This document shows positions 23,840 to 36,315 of a DNA stretch of 64,000 bases, piece after piece (within the stretch, counting starts at the first letter, position 1; the number at the start of each line of letters is the position of its first letter). The stretch is from Spirodela intermedia. Taxonomy: Eukaryota; Streptophyta; Magnoliopsida; Alismatales; Araceae. Both the position numbers and the translations under genes were made by a program. The notes beneath the pieces were generated by a model. That model was not told where the DNA came from. It made no database searches and worked only from the letters and a program-made list of their open reading frames with translations. Location of the stretch: contig LR746273.1 in assembly GCA_902729315.2 (NCBI GenBank), positions 873,001-937,000 of the forward strand, read 5' to 3'.

Positions 23840-26800
23840 ATGTGGAGCCGCAACAGCTTTGCCGCGTCGCTCCTGGTCTTCGTTCTGGCGGTGTCGGCGT
23901 TCCCATGGATCGTCAGTTCGCAGCAGAGGAAGCAGACGACGAACAACCGGAGAAACATTCCCCTGAGATCTATGGTCGGCATGACGCTTGTCCCCGGCGC
24001 GGCAACCAGAGAAGCAGGTACGTCCGAGGCACAAGGGTCTATCTCCCGGTCTCTTCCCTCCCTCTGTAGTCTCGCCTACGTTCTTCTTCTATACTCCCAC
24101 ATCTACCCACGTTCGAGCAGTGTGGCGAACGGGATCTTAATACGTTATTAAGAATATTGTAAGCCGTCGTCTATATAGAATACAATAAAGACTGTGGCGA
24201 TCTTGAGCAGTGTGCTTGGACGGGAGCTCACCGGCGTATCACCTCGACAGGGGCTCCGGCGGTGGCGCCGCCAACTGGCTTCTCCAGTTTGAGGTAACTT
24301 TCTGCTCACGCTGCGACGCATTCGAGGAAGATTTTCTCGGGGAGGAAGGGGTGATGGTCGTCCACTCCAGATCGTTGGGAGGGGCGGGGGCGTGGTATTG
24401 TCTCCTCCCCGCCAGAAGCTGCCAACTCGGTTGGTCAGATGGCGACGTCAGTTGCGGTGTCCACGTAGGCCCTGGGGGTGAATATTCGTATGTGGTGTTA
24501 TTTTCGTAAATAGTTGTTTTCTCGTAAAAACGGCAAAAAGGCTCATACGGATCCGAGGCTCTGCGTATAACGGACCATTGACAGCCACCTCGGCGCTCTA
24601 TGCAGGGAGGAGGATGGTGCAACAGTGTGGCCTCCTGCTTGGCCAGATCGACAACCAGGCGGGGCTCGACGCGCTACATGAACAAGCTCGAGGTCTTCTC
24701 CGGAATACTCAGCAGCGATGAGTCGGAAAATCCTGGTACGTGAACACTGTCTTTTACCGAGGTCCTCCAAAATTCGGGTTTTATTGGACATGAGTGAGCG
24801 GCTTTTGGTGGCCCGCGGGGATCATGCTGCTGCTTATGGTCGACAGATTTCTACAACTGGAACCGTGTCAAGATTCGGTACTGCGATGGAGCATCCTTCG
24901 GGGGAGATTCCGTCTACCGCAACGGTGTAAGTCCCATCTACCTTGTTCGCAAGCTTCGTATGCTGAATACAGTTTAAAACTTTCGAATCGAGGGACTTGC
25001 CACAGAGTTCCTCAGCCCGTGTGCGTTTCTTCGGTTGTGGCTCCATTATTTATGTCTCTGGTTCGTCCTAACGAGTATCTCTCTTGTACTCATGATTCTC
25101 CAGACGACGGTGCTACATTTTAGAGGCCAAAGGATCTGGGAAGCCATCATCGCAGACCTCCTCCCAAAGGGATTGGGCCTCGCGGAGAAGGTGATGCTTC
25201 TCTTGCTCCACTATCCAACAACGGGGTCTTGCGGCCTCGTTTGGTCCAGGACAGCATTCCATTTCTGAAGCCGTCTCGAGCTATTTGCATCCAGACGTCT
25301 GCGTCAACACGTTGTCCTTTATTTTCTTCCACGAGTTGACTTTTAGTATCTTCCCTCTTTTCAGGCATTGCTTTCGGGCTGCTCTGCGGGGGGTTTGGCA
25401 ACATTCCTCCACTGTGATGAATTCGAGAGGCTCCTCCCAGAATCAGCCACTGTAAAGTGCTTGAGTGACGCGGGTTTCTTCCTCGATGCGTGAGTTTTAA
25501 CGGTGTGATTGTACATTTTCCTACTTTGACGCATACCTCACTCTCTAGCGACTTCCCACAGGACAGATGTAACCGGCAGTAACACCATGAGGACGTTTTT
25601 CAACGGCGTCGTTGCCCTTCAGGTCAGCTCCACGGTATCTAATACTCGTACAGACTAGTTCCCCGAAAATTTCGGCAACTATGCCGCATGAATGACCCAG
25701 ACAGCCTGAAAGCAAGGTTTCTCTAGTTGAAGGAAGTCTGCGAGAGGAAAGCAATAAAATTAGTACTTTTTATTAAAAAAAATTAATATGCCCGTTTAGT
25801 TTATTCAATGCTTATTACCTGTGCACGATTTACATTCTGTCACCAGGGTGTGCAACGGAACCTTAATACAAGGTGCACCAGAGCTCACTCCGACCCTCGT
25901 CAGGTTTATTTCTCCTTCAAAGCTATCAAACTAGGAGATCTTTCAGCCAAGATATCAGTTACCCTGATTCGATGTTTCCTCACATTCGCAGTGCTTCTTC
26001 CCCCAATATGCATTGCCATTCATTCGGACGCCTTTTTTTATCTTGAACTCGGCATATGATGTATACCAGGTAATACATGCTTATAGGCACAAAGCCCTCC
26101 CTTGACAGCTACTTATTTCGGAGACTTACTAATCTAAGAAGCATCATTCCGTTGACCAGTTTAATCACATTTTCGTGCCACCCTCTGCTGATCCGAACGA
26201 GCATTGGACTCGCTGCAAGCTCGACACAACAGCATGCACATCAGACCAGATCTCCGTCCTGCAAGGTTCAAATTCTCTGAAGTTCAATCTTTCAACGTAT
26301 AGACCATCACAAGGATGCGATTCGAACTTTATGAAATATAAGCTGGCTCAGCAGCTGCTTCTCCTTACCAACAGGCTACAGACACCAGATGCTCGCAGCA
26401 CTCTCGGCCTCGTCCTCCAGAGACATGCGAAGAGGATCGTTCATCGATTCCTGCTTCGCCCATTGCCAGAGTGAGTTGCAAGTAGCCTGGTTCACACCAT
26501 ACTCGCCAAGAATCCACAACAAGGTACTCCGGCCACAGATCTCCGAAATTGCCGATCCCGCAGCACTAATTTATCGTTTTATTTCTACAAACACGAAGAA
26601 AAACTATATATACCTTTCTCTCAAAAAATAAAATAATTGATGAATTTATTGAACGGCATCTCTAATACCGGTGTTTGTCATTTGCCTCAGACAATTGCAG
26701 GCGCTGTTGGCGATTGGTACTTTGACAGAGGAGACACAAGTTCGATCGACGTCCCGTATCCATGCGATCAGACCTGCCACAAGCCTCAGGCAATCATCGC

Positions 26801-26891
26801 ATATACACAGCAGTCACATATAATGTTAATCTTCACATTCCTTGATGATCATTGCGTGTGTGTGATTGGTTGGCCTCAGGAACTGGCGTGA
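23840..26891 (+). CDS. Pectin acetylesterase (carbohydrate esterase family 13), secreted
   Basis: Removes acetyl groups from cell-wall pectin. Twelve exons: 23840-24017, 24211-24293, 24606-24735, 24847-24926, 25104-25190, 25365-25489, 25562-25622, 25847-25903, 25992-26069, 26160-26265, 26375-26523, 26691-26891; all phases agree, giving 444 residues. The N-terminus is a signal peptide (hydrophobic [16 protein letters not shown]). Family segments follow in order: [82 protein letters not shown], the nucleophile elbow [70 protein letters not shown] with the likely catalytic His, AVGDWYFDR and YPCDQTCH. After the usual C-terminal Cys motif the frame runs on for about 35 residues, some hydrophobic, which relatives usually lack. 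The last exon end may therefore be misread. Confidence 0.94.
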
Positions 26892-26954
26892 TCTCTCTCT
26901 CATGAATGCCGCTGCACAGATTGTTTCCAGGAAGCTGGGAGTCTCCATGGAAGG

Positions 26955-26985
<31 letters not shown>

Positions 26986-27493
26986 GATGTGAAGGATTCT
27001 AGGTGATGCATGCTCAGGCTCTCTCTCTCTCTGGGTAGGAAATTGTGGGCTACATACACTGTGTAAGTATATGCATAAACACCGAAGGAAGATAAATGGA
27101 GGAACGTCATGTTTATGGGTTCAGTAGATTATTTCCAGATTTGGAAATGGGAAACAAGCTAATAAATGGAAAGGGACTCATGTTTATGATGTTGGAGATA
27201 TTTTCCTAAACGTTGACCTGGGAAATAAGCTTGGGGACACGTGGCCATCTGGCAGGTGTCGATGGGGTGGGCTAGATTGACTGCCGACAGCTTTAGTGGA
27301 AGGGCCAGATAGGGCGCCACATGGCAATCTGGACTGCTGATATCCCTCCTAACTAAATGCATAGACTAAGTTATTCCAATTGAAGTAATTAGGGGAGACG
27401 ACCACCTTGATAGATTAAGTAACAAAAAATGTGTCAACTCCCACGTGAACAGCTGCATGTCCACAATCCTGGGAAATATACCAGTCAACCACC
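26892..27493. other. Spacer between convergent pectin acetylesterase and PYRD
   Basis: Both genes end here. It holds two short GA/CT microsatellites (26957-26980 and 27018-27033) and otherwise nothing I recognise; it should contain both 3' UTRs. Confidence 0.6.
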
Positions 27494-29801
27494 TTAGGCA
27501 ACGTAGCCCTCCACCACAACGCTGTCCTTGGAGACCCACGACTGTAGATGCCTAAATTGGAATGGCCTGCCCACTACCCCCAGAGGAGCCGCCACCGCCG
27601 CCATATGTTGACCCTCCCATGCAGAGCAGAGTTCAACTACCACCTTCTGCACCAGCCCCACTTCCCCAGCTTCTCCGAGCATCTCAACAAAGCCTGCAGA
27701 GTCACCTGAAAAGTCCACCAACAGGCTGCACATCCCCTGGCGCGAGCAGTACTCGACGACTGGGGTCAACCGTAGTTCATCGAGCACTACCTTCTCGATC
27801 CCAAGCTGGCTCAGATTCCGGTCAGTCTCTGGGTCAACGGTGGCGCCATCTTCCAGGAAGATAACCATCCGACGGCTGGCCTCAACCGAAGCCGGGAGGC
27901 GCAACGGCGGGCCCCCCTTTGCTGCAATTATGATGATGGCCGGCTGGTTGGCGCCCACTTCCTGTGAGGCCGGTAGGGTTGACTTTTCGTCAAATGAGCT
28001 GCCAGACACCACCACTCCGTCGTAATCTCGCAGCAGCTGCGAGTAGTATCCACCTGACTCCTTTGCTCCTCTCCCTGTGTGATCGAGGATCCCTCCTCCG
28101 TTGATGGAGAGTGAGTACCTGTGATCAGAATAGGGAGAGACAGGGAGCATGTAAAAAAGGAAAGAAGTTGACGACAATTTTGGTAATACAAAAGAAACCC
28201 AATTTGGGAGATATCACTTTCTAGATCCTACACGTCTTCTAGCATGGCCCAGATGAATATATATTTAATTGTCGTCTCCATAATTTCCCCATTTAGAATT
28301 TATTAAGCATACAATAGGCAAAAATGGTAGATACGTAGATGATAGCATGATCAAGTCTAGCTGCAGATGAGCAGACAAGTCAACGGTCCATGGCCGCACT
28401 AAATTACCAAAAATAGAAACTTTAGCTATAATGGGTACGCTTTATAGTAATTCCAAGAATTTGGGTGGCATCAAAAGCCCCGGCAACCATATTATGGCAA
28501 CCCGAGAAGAATGAAATAAATTGTGAGGTCAAAAATGAGGTCAATCCATGGCCTCACTAAATTACCAAAAGTAGAAACTTCGGCTATAATGGGTAAGCTA
28601 TATATAGTGATTCCAAGAACTTGGGTGGCATCAAAAACCGCGACAACCATATTATGACAACCCGAGAAGAATGAAATAAACTGAGAGGTCAATAAATATC
28701 TCCTGGTTTCTGAATAAATAGAAGGGGCCATTCTTAGAGTGGAGGAAGGAAGAAGAAGTACCGTAGAGTGAGAAATGGCCTCCCGGAGAGCATCCGGTGA
28801 ATATACGCCTCATTTAGTCTTTTGCACAGTGCCTCCTCTATGCCAACAGCGACTTCAATCCCGGACTCTCTGAGTCTCTCCACTCCTCTTGAAGCAACAA
28901 TTGGATTTGGATCCACCATCCCCACCACTACACGCTTGACTTTAGCTTTGATTAATGCTTCGGTGCAGGGGGGAGTCCTCCCATAATGGTTACAAGGCTC
29001 CAGACTCACATAGGCCGTCGCATTCTCTGCCAGTTCTCCAGCATCCCTCAGAGCAAAAACCTGCGTTCATCGATGCATTTCCTTTTCTAAGAAAATATCT
29101 GAGAAGAAGGAAGTATTTATGCTCATTAATCATTTTTTGAATCGGAAACCGTGAGGAACATGCGATGCAGTAATCATTTGATTCTGTTCACAACAGAGAA
29201 GAAAAATTACCGATCATCTAGTTTTGATTCATTCTAGCATTCATCTGCAATAGAAACTCGGTGCATTTTCAATGCCGTTTTTAATACTCCAGATTTGAAG
29301 CAGACATTGAATTCCTCTAGAACCAGATGACGGGAGTGTCGTCCGAGATTTGCAGAGAATAATAGGGAATAGAGAGCAAAACAGGGAAGAAAACTTGACC
29401 TCCGCATGAGGCTGCCCCGCCTTAGGGTGGAACCCCTCGCCAACGACCTCCCCAGCCTTCACGATCACGCATCCCACCATGGGATTGGGGGAGGTGCAAC
29501 CAACGGCCCGCCTGGCAAGATCGACGCAACGCCTCATGTAGAAGCCGTCGTCTCGGGCCTCTGATGCCCCCGCCGGCGGCAGGCCCTCACACCGGATGCC
29601 GGCTAAACGGCCACGGCTCCTCGACAGGCGGAGGGACTTGCCCACAGCTCCACAAAGGACACCGCAACGATCATTCTCCTCTGCGTAGGAGAGAACCTTC
29701 GGGGAGAACAAGTTTCCCCTCGCCACCACTGCGGCGGCGATATCCATTCTCCGGCGACCTGGGAGGAGGAGGCGACCACCGTTCGCGGAGGCCAACTCCA
29801 T
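27494..29801 (-). CDS. PYRD: Diaminohydroxyphosphoribosylaminopyrimidine deaminase (riboflavin synthesis), plastid
   Basis: Deaminates the pyrimidine product of GTP cyclohydrolase II in plastid riboflavin biosynthesis. Three exons (minus strand): 29801-29400, 29060-28762, 28118-27494; in frame, 441 residues, near the usual plant length. Residues 1-75 or so are basic and Ser-rich, as a transit peptide. The deaminase domain follows ([20 protein letters not shown]). It has an intact zinc site: HAE at 132-134 with catalytic Glu134, then [11 protein letters not shown] with Cys157 and Cys166. After [15 protein letters not shown] comes a reductase-like domain without the conserved substrate motifs of bacterial RibD, as in the plant PYRD branch. 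The intact zinc site separates it from PYRR, whose deaminase half is dead. It ends EGYVA before TAA. Head-to-head with serine racemase. Confidence 0.93.
28386..28692. repeat. About 158-base tandem duplication in PYRD intron 2
   Basis: Two copies (28386-28532 and 28544-28692), each running from TCCATGGCC through CACTAAATTACCAAAA, GCTATAATGGGTA, TTGGGTGGCATCAAAA and CCCGAGAAGAATGAAATAAA to GAGGTCA. By eye well over 80% identical; differences are scattered single bases. Confidence 0.95.
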
Positions 29802-31019
29802 TGAAGAAGCTCTGAAACTGGCTCATCCCGCCATCCATCCCTTCAGATCGGATTAGCTGTCGTCTTTAACGGACCCTCCCGAAGCCCATTAGTGTTCTTA
29901 GAAAAGGTCGATCAGAAATTGGGCCGAGCCCAGTCTGAATCCGCATTAGAGCCTTTCGATGGCTATCGGGTGATACCAAATCTAATCCTTTAACGGAACC
30001 CACCAGACCTCGTGGCCCATAAAGTAGGTCAATTAAGGGTCTAAAAAGTCAATTCAGGAACTAGGCCGGGCCCAGTCCGTCCACATTACGGCCGTCCGAT
30101 TACTATCGGGTGATTCTAATTTCAAATTTCTCCATCCATGCCTCGTTGAGTACGCCACCGTACCGGAGAGCTCGACCGGCAACGGCAAGCTTCCGCACCA
30201 CCCGCTCTCGCCGGCGATCCCTGCTAGTGGTGCGTCCTCCCTCACTCCCCACGCATCTAGCGCCGACTTGAAGCTCGATGCCTGAAGTACTTGATTTATC
30301 CTCTCTGTTTTCTGTTCAATGGAGATCTCGTAATCGTTGCCGAAGCGAATGCCAAGTTTCTTCTACGGAGTTCGTCTGATTCTCCTTGACGGCTGCTGTA
30401 GTGGTCGAGGCAGTTTCTTCTACGTAATCATTTGATTTCGCAGGGTTTTCCTCTCCGTCTTCTGTTCTGTATGGATAGAGATCTAACGCTCGAGGCTGTT
30501 CCACGAATCCATCTGCTCTCGATCGTTCGATTTCTCAGGGTTCTCCTCTCCGTCTTCTGTTCTGTGTGGATAGATCTAACGCTCGAGGCTGTTCTACGAA
30601 TTCATCTGCTCTCGATCGTTCGATTTCGCAGGATTCCCCTCTTCGTCTGCTATTCTATTCAGATAGAGATCCAATGGTCAAAGTTTTTTCTACGGATTCG
30701 TCTGCTCTCGATCATGGATCTCAGGAGATCACTCATCTGACTACGGGATTTTCGGATCATTGCTCCATTACTTTTTCCATGTGTACTGCTACTACCGAAC
30801 GTTTGGCGTGGAGCAAGCATGTCTTTCTCCGATTGTCCTGTCTTGCCAGGCAATGATACTCATTTGCCCGCACGAGAACAAAAATTCGCTGGCATTTTTG
30901 GAGCCTTCCGGCGACGACGCAAGCGAATCCCCGGTCGAAGTGACGAAGATTTCTTGTACTGAATCTGGATCTGATGGTTTACCGGCTTTCGTTGCCGTCT
31001 TGCCAGTCAAACTGCGGCG
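29802..31019. other. Divergent promoter region between PYRD and serine racemase
   Basis: Two internal repeats are present. A diverged pair (about 29905-29980 and 30044-30120) shares GGGCC-AGCCCAGTC and CTATCGGGTGAT. A 94-base tandem repeat (about 30400-30720) lies nearer serine racemase. I recognise no gene. Confidence 0.65.
30400..30720 (+). repeat. 94-base tandem repeat, about 3.5 units, in the serine racemase leader or promoter
   Basis: ATCTGCTCTCGATCGTTCGA recurs at 30511 and 30604, and a diverged copy at about 30700. CTCTCCGTCTTCTGTTCTG recurs at about 30451 and 30545. Units also share ATCTAACGCTCGAGGCTGTT. Worn copies reach back to about 30300. Confidence 0.9.
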
Positions 31020-32466
31020 ATGGATGGGGGGAACGACACAAGAGAACAAGCCTACGCCGCCGATATTGCATCCATTCGGCAGGCCCAGCTCCGGATCGAA
31101 CCCTACATCCACAGGACCCCGGTCCTCTCCTCCGAAAACCTGAATAAACTATCCAAGAAGAAGCTCTTTTTCAAATCGGAGTGTTTCCAGAAGGGGTCAG
31201 TGGCTCATCATTTCTTCGTCCACTTAATTTCCGTTCTGGCCGATCTAGTCAAACCCCTGTTATTCCGTCGATTCCCAGAGGTGCCTTCAAGATGAGGGGG
31301 GCCTGCAACGCCATATTCTCCCTCGACGACGACCGCGCCGCCAGAGGAGTGTTGACTCACAGCAGGTCTCCGCCTCCCCGGCTCTCCTACGCTCCTTAGA
31401 TTTCTGAGAAGGCACTCACATATGCTTCCCTCTGTAGCGGTAACCACGCCGCGGCTTTGGCCCTGGCCGCGAAGCTACGGGGAATCCCCGCCTACATCAT
31501 CATTCCCAACAACGCACCGCAGTGCAAGGTGGAGAATGTCAAGCGCCATGGCGGGCAGGTCATCCCCTGCGAGCCCACGATGCAGTCAAGAGAGCTCGTC
31601 GCCGGGAGGGTGCAGGAAGAAACCGGCGCGGTTCTGGTTCACCCTTACAACGACAGGCATATCATCAGGTAAAATAAGAGCGTCGAGTAAGTGAGATTTC
31701 CTAAGTTTCTGACAAATTCAGCACTCTACTGCGACAGTGGGCAGGGAACGGTCGCCCTCGAGCTCCTGGATCAGGTCCCTGAAATCGACACCATAATAGT
31801 TCCCATAAGTGGTAAGTCCCCCAGCTCAAATCTCAGGGGTCGCTCATTGATTAGATGTGCATTTATGGCCCTTCTTTCCTGGCTCCAGGGGGCGGATTGA
31901 TATCAGGAGTGGCCTTGGCAGCCAAGGCGATCAACCCTTCCATCCGAATTCTGGCTGCGGAACCGAGTGGTGCAGATGATGTTGCCCAATCCAAGGCAGC
32001 AGGGGAGATCATCACCCTCGCTGAGGTCAACACCATAGCCGATGGTCTCCGATCTACCCTCGGTAGCCTGACATGGTAATCAGATGCAACCACCCACATC
32101 ATTTATAAGCTAGATAGGAAGATCTGCTCATCAATGGACAACCCTAGGGGACGACACCAGGACCTGTGAAGTGGGTAAGTCAACTCTGTGATTTTTTTCT
32201 TTTTTTGGTGTTCTTGGGGCAGGCCAGTGGTGCGGGACCTCGTGGATGATGTCATCACAGTGGAGGACGAGGAGATTGTGGAGGCCATGAGGTTGTGCTA
32301 TGAGATCCTGAAGGTTGCGGTTGAGCCCAGTGGAGCCATCGGCCTGGCCGCCGTTCTCTCAGACAAGTTCCGAACATCGCCAGCTTGGGAGAGCAGCCAC
32401 AACATCGGGATTGTCCTCTCCGGTGGCAATCTTGATCTGAGCGTCTTGTGGGAGTCACTCCGGTAA
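31020..32466 (+). CDS. SR: Serine racemase (PLP-dependent, fold type II)
   Basis: Interconverts L- and D-serine and also dehydrates serine to pyruvate, using PLP. Six exons: 31020-31195, 31279-31365, 31438-31668, 31738-31811, 31889-32075, 32223-32466; phases agree, 332 residues, the normal length. Seen: RIEPYIHRTPVLSS near residue 25, the PLP-binding lysine in AFKMRGA (Lys63), SSGNHAAALA with the second catalytic Ser (Ser88), IIPNNAPQCKVENVKRHGG, HPYNDRHIISGQGT, the glycine loop VPISGGGLISG (about 189-192) that binds the PLP phosphate, AAEPSGADDVAQSKAAGE with acidic metal ligands, TIADGLR, and the end VEPSGAIGLAAVLS and VLSGGNLDL. No transit peptide, so probably cytosolic. Converges on beta-tubulin. 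Confidence 0.95.
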
Positions 32467-32565
32467 TGATGTCTGCTATGAACGATGGCTTGTATTACCC
32501 GTTGCTGCATGGCTGTGCTTGATCTGTTTGTGGATTCTCGTGGGTTGTATCAATGCATGATAAGG

Positions 32566-32571
32566 AATAAA
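32566..32571 (+). terminator. Poly(A) signal of serine racemase
   Basis: AATAAA 100 bases after the stop codon, at a usual distance for a plant near-upstream element. Confidence 0.5.
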
Positions 32572-32804
32572 GTCTTCTAACTATGGCCGAATGGCATCAC
32601 GATCACAGACGAGAGAAGCAAGCTCCCAGAGAGCATTTGAGGGAAATGAAAATATGTTTCAAAAGTATGACGGTTGCAACTCGGCATTGCATCAGGAACC
32701 GCCATCAGAGCATGAGAAGGGAAAAGAGAGGGAGGAAAGAAGGAACATACGAAGCAAGGCAGAGAGAGAGGATACGAGACCGAACTTGAGCCGCTCCGTT
32801 ACAG

Positions 32805-34839
32805 TCAGGCCTCCTGGATCTCCTCCTCTTCCTCATCTTCGTACTCGCCCTCTTCGTCGGCGGTGGCATCCTGGTACTGCTGGTACTCCGAAACCAGGTC
32901 GTTCATGTTGCTCTCGGCCTCCGTGAACTCCATCTCGTCCATCCCCTCACCAGTGTACCAGTGCAAGAAAGCCTTCCTGCGGAACATGGCAGTGAACTGC
33001 TCGCTGACTCGGCGGAACATCTCCTGGATGGAGGTGGAATTCCCGATGAAGGTGGCCGCCATCTTCAGCCCAGTTGGGGGGATGTCGCAGACAGTGGATT
33101 TCACGTTGTTCGGGATCCACTCCACGAAGTAGGAAGAGTTCTTGTTCTGCACGTTGATCATCTGCTCATCCACTTCCTTGGTGCTCATCTTGCCACGGAA
33201 AACAGCTGACGCGGTGAGGTACCGTCCATGGCGCGGATCCGCAGCGCACATCATGTTCTTGGAGTCCCACATTTGTTGGGTGAGCTCGGGGACTGTGAGA
33301 GACCGGTACTGCTGGGATCCTCTCGAGGTCAGAGGTGCAAACCCGACCATGAAGAAGTGGAGACGAGGGAAAGGGATTAGATTGACGGCAAGCTTCCGAA
33401 GATCAGAATTCAGCTGTCCAGGGAAGCGAAGGCAGCAAGTAACCCCGCTCATTGTGGCAGAGATGAGGTGGTTGAGGTCGCCAACTGTTTGTTTCAGAAA
33501 TTAATTAATTAATATCACAAGAATCAAAACACTGGGGAGGAGCAAGAAAGGACTAGTTGAGGACTTACAGCTCGGGGTGGTGAGTTTCAGAGTTCGGAAG
33601 CAGATGTCGTAAAGGGCCTCATTGTCCAAAACCATGCACTCATCGGCGTTCTCAACCAACTGATGCACCGAGAGTGTGGCATTGTAAGGCTCAACCACGG
33701 TGTCCGACACCTTTGGGGAAGGAAAGACGGAGAACGTGAGCATCATGCGATCTGGGTACTCTTCCCTGATCTTCGAGATCAAAAGAGTTCCCATGCCTGA
33801 CCCCGTTCCACCACCCAGTGAATGGCAGACCTGAAACCCTGAAACAGCAGCAAAGAACCATGAAACCTTAAGTAAATTAAATCCTAGAGATTTGAGAAAA
33901 GCGTGCCAGTTTTCACGGTATGCTTGGACGTTCTCTTTAGGAATCACGAAAGACAACAAAAGTGGAAACGCCAACTAGTGACATAACAAACAGAAAAAAT
34001 TCAATTAGCAGATAAAAACGTAAAGGAGAAGGCATTCCCATTTTTAATCAGTTTCAGGATAATGGTAGATATACTAGCGTGACCTGCATTACTGTAATAT
34101 TGACCCAAAAAACATCATAAAGCTGCCAAGACCGGCGAAATATAACCTCGAAAGACTCGCGACAAAGTAAAATGAACACATCACCAGTATAGAGATAACA
34201 AAAAAGAAAAATCTAGAAACAGTCTGGAGACAACAATATGTAATATGAAGCAGATGACGGTTTAGAATGAATACAAGAAGCCAAATACCACAATGAGGAG
34301 AAGAATATGTTATTCAAAGGACGAATCACCCAATATTCTGGCACAGTGACAAATATTCAGCGATAAACCGGGACAAAAAAGATATTCGGTATTTAACAAC
34401 TAAAATATATTTTTGCCATGAAAAAATGCCACTCGCCATTATTACCTTGCAAGCAGTCACAGTTCTCTGCCTCTTTCCTAACAACATCTAGGACAGAATC
34501 AATGAGCTCCGCCCCCTCGGTATAATGACCCTTGGCCCAGTTGTTCCCGGCCCCGGACTGCCCGAAGACGAAGTTATCAGGTCGGAAGATCTGACCGTAA
34601 GGCCCCGATCTGACGCTGTCCATGGTCCCTGGCTCCAAGTCCATCAGCACCGCCCGGGGAACGTAGCGGCCGCAGCTCGCCTCGTTGTAGTAGACATTGA
34701 CGCGCTCAAGCTGCAGATCTGAGTCGCCTTGGTAGCGACCTGTGGTGTCGATCCCGTGCTCGTCGCAGACCACCTCCCAGAACTTGGCTCCGATCTGGTT
34801 CCCACATTGACCACCCTGGATGTGGAGGATCTCCCTCAT
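32805..34839 (-). CDS. TUB: Beta-tubulin
   Basis: The beta subunit of the tubulin dimer that builds microtubules. Three exons (minus strand): 34839-34446, 33838-33569, 33484-32805; in frame, 447 residues, the normal plant length, with two introns. It starts [17 protein letters not shown]; the first four residues are the MREI tag through which tubulin mRNA is autoregulated. The GTP-binding loop GGGTGSG is at 140-146. The body is highly conserved ([56 protein letters not shown]). The acidic tail ends [17 protein letters not shown]. Only the tail and a few positions vary between plant isotypes, so the isotype cannot be told. Confidence 0.98.
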
Positions 34840-36315
34840 CTTCGCGACGGCGGATGCGTTCTCGACGACCTAACGAGACTGAGGTGAGGAGGAAAGAGAG
34901 AGCGAGAGCACCAGTGGGGAAATCGAGGAGGGGGCTCAGCATTTATACCCGGAGGGGGACGGCTCTACCCCGGCGTTTGTTCGACGCCAGACCTAACGGA
35001 CGTTTCGTTTTCCGTCAGTATTCGAAATTTGAAAAAAAAATATCTGTGACAACTCAGCGAGCCCAGTCAACGATCGTCCATCTTCTCGTTCACTCTGTCA
35101 TCCTTTCGGCGCTCGGATCTTAGCCAGCTGGAGCACGTGGCTCCACGCGACTGGCCCACGAGCCGTCGTCTTTACTCCTCCGTTGTCGAGAAACCCAGAC
35201 GTGCGCTGTCCGCCTGAGGCACGCAACGTGATTCGTTGACGAACCCCGTTTCAAAAAAAATCATGTTATTTTTTTATAATAATATGATATATTTAATATT
35301 TTATTTTATTAAATAATAGTCATTATCAATTATACAGTGATAAACATCATTTTTATTAATATTTATTTCGCTTCCTCATTTTCCTCTTTCCTCAATCAGT
35401 GTGAGCCCCACTTCCCCCCATTCGGGCAGTTGTTCAGTTAATGCCGTTATTTGCAACGTACTTGGGCCGGACTAGGCATTTGGCCTGGACTAATTATTGG
35501 ACCGTACTATGTATTTAGGCCGGAGTAGGTATTGGGCCGGGTCAGGCTAAGGGGCGTGGGCCAGACGAATCCCGTGAGACTTAATCAAGGTGTCATTTTT
35601 TAATTATTTTTTCATTTTTCTTTCGAATTTAGAAGAGTTTTTCTTCATCATATTCGAATTATATAAAATGTCGTAAATAAAATTAAAACTGACTAATATG
35701 CACATAATGTTGCCTAGGCTCTTCTGAGGATGATCTCACATGGCAAAACCGAGATGATCTCGACTTCTACGTGGCGCCGGTAGATTTCCAAATTTTTGTC
35801 CGTGCATGGCGATATCCGATCGAGGAAAGTGTTCGACGACTGTTCGATCAGCGCAGAGTTTTTTGTATGAGACCATTCGCCATGAGCAGAGTAGAGCTCT
35901 GAGTGTTCTACTGGCGTTCGGGCATTATTTCCTGTTCCTTGAGCAATCGTTTATTATTCCTTAGTCTGTATGCTATTTCTTGATTTTTATTATCGGGGGA
36001 TTCTGCACCGGAACCTGGTTCATATTGTAGGTTTTTTTCTTGATTGCCGGGGCGATTCGTGGAATGAGAGTCGACGGATGACGATGGCCGCGGAGGGTTT
36101 GGCGCTTGTTCCCTAGCTCAGTCCCCCGGCCTCATGCTTCTATCGGTTCCGAAGTGTTAGGTTTTCCAAACCGTCTACCGCATTTATGGTATAGGTCAAC
36201 GTGTTGTCTACAACATCTGTGAAGAGCTCTTGGGTTTCGTGCTGTTCATCCATCTATCTGGCAGATGGAGGAAGAGGATATTTGAAAGAGAAAAGAAGGA
36301 AATAAGGAAAGCAAT
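34840..36315. other. Divergent spacer between beta-tubulin and the SMYD4-like gene
   Basis: Contains the tubulin promoter, an AT-rich block (35250-35350) and a stretch of short imperfect repeats of GGCC-GGACTA-GTATT type (about 35465-35560). The leader of the SMYD4-like gene lies before 36316. No gene recognised. Confidence 0.6.
34941..34947 (-). promoter_or_regulatory. TATA box of beta-tubulin
   Basis: GGGTATAAATGC on the gene strand, 102 bases upstream of the ATG, leaving room for a leader of about 70 bases. Confidence 0.65.

Noticed and set aside
23420-24034. 204-codon minus-strand frame
   Set aside because: Antisense to exon 1 of the pectin acetylesterase, whose signal peptide and phase are clear; GC-rich coding DNA often leaves such shadows.
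30432-30740. Frame with repeated Leu/Ile/Arg segments
   Set aside because: Product of the 94-base tandem repeat; no homology and in the leader region.
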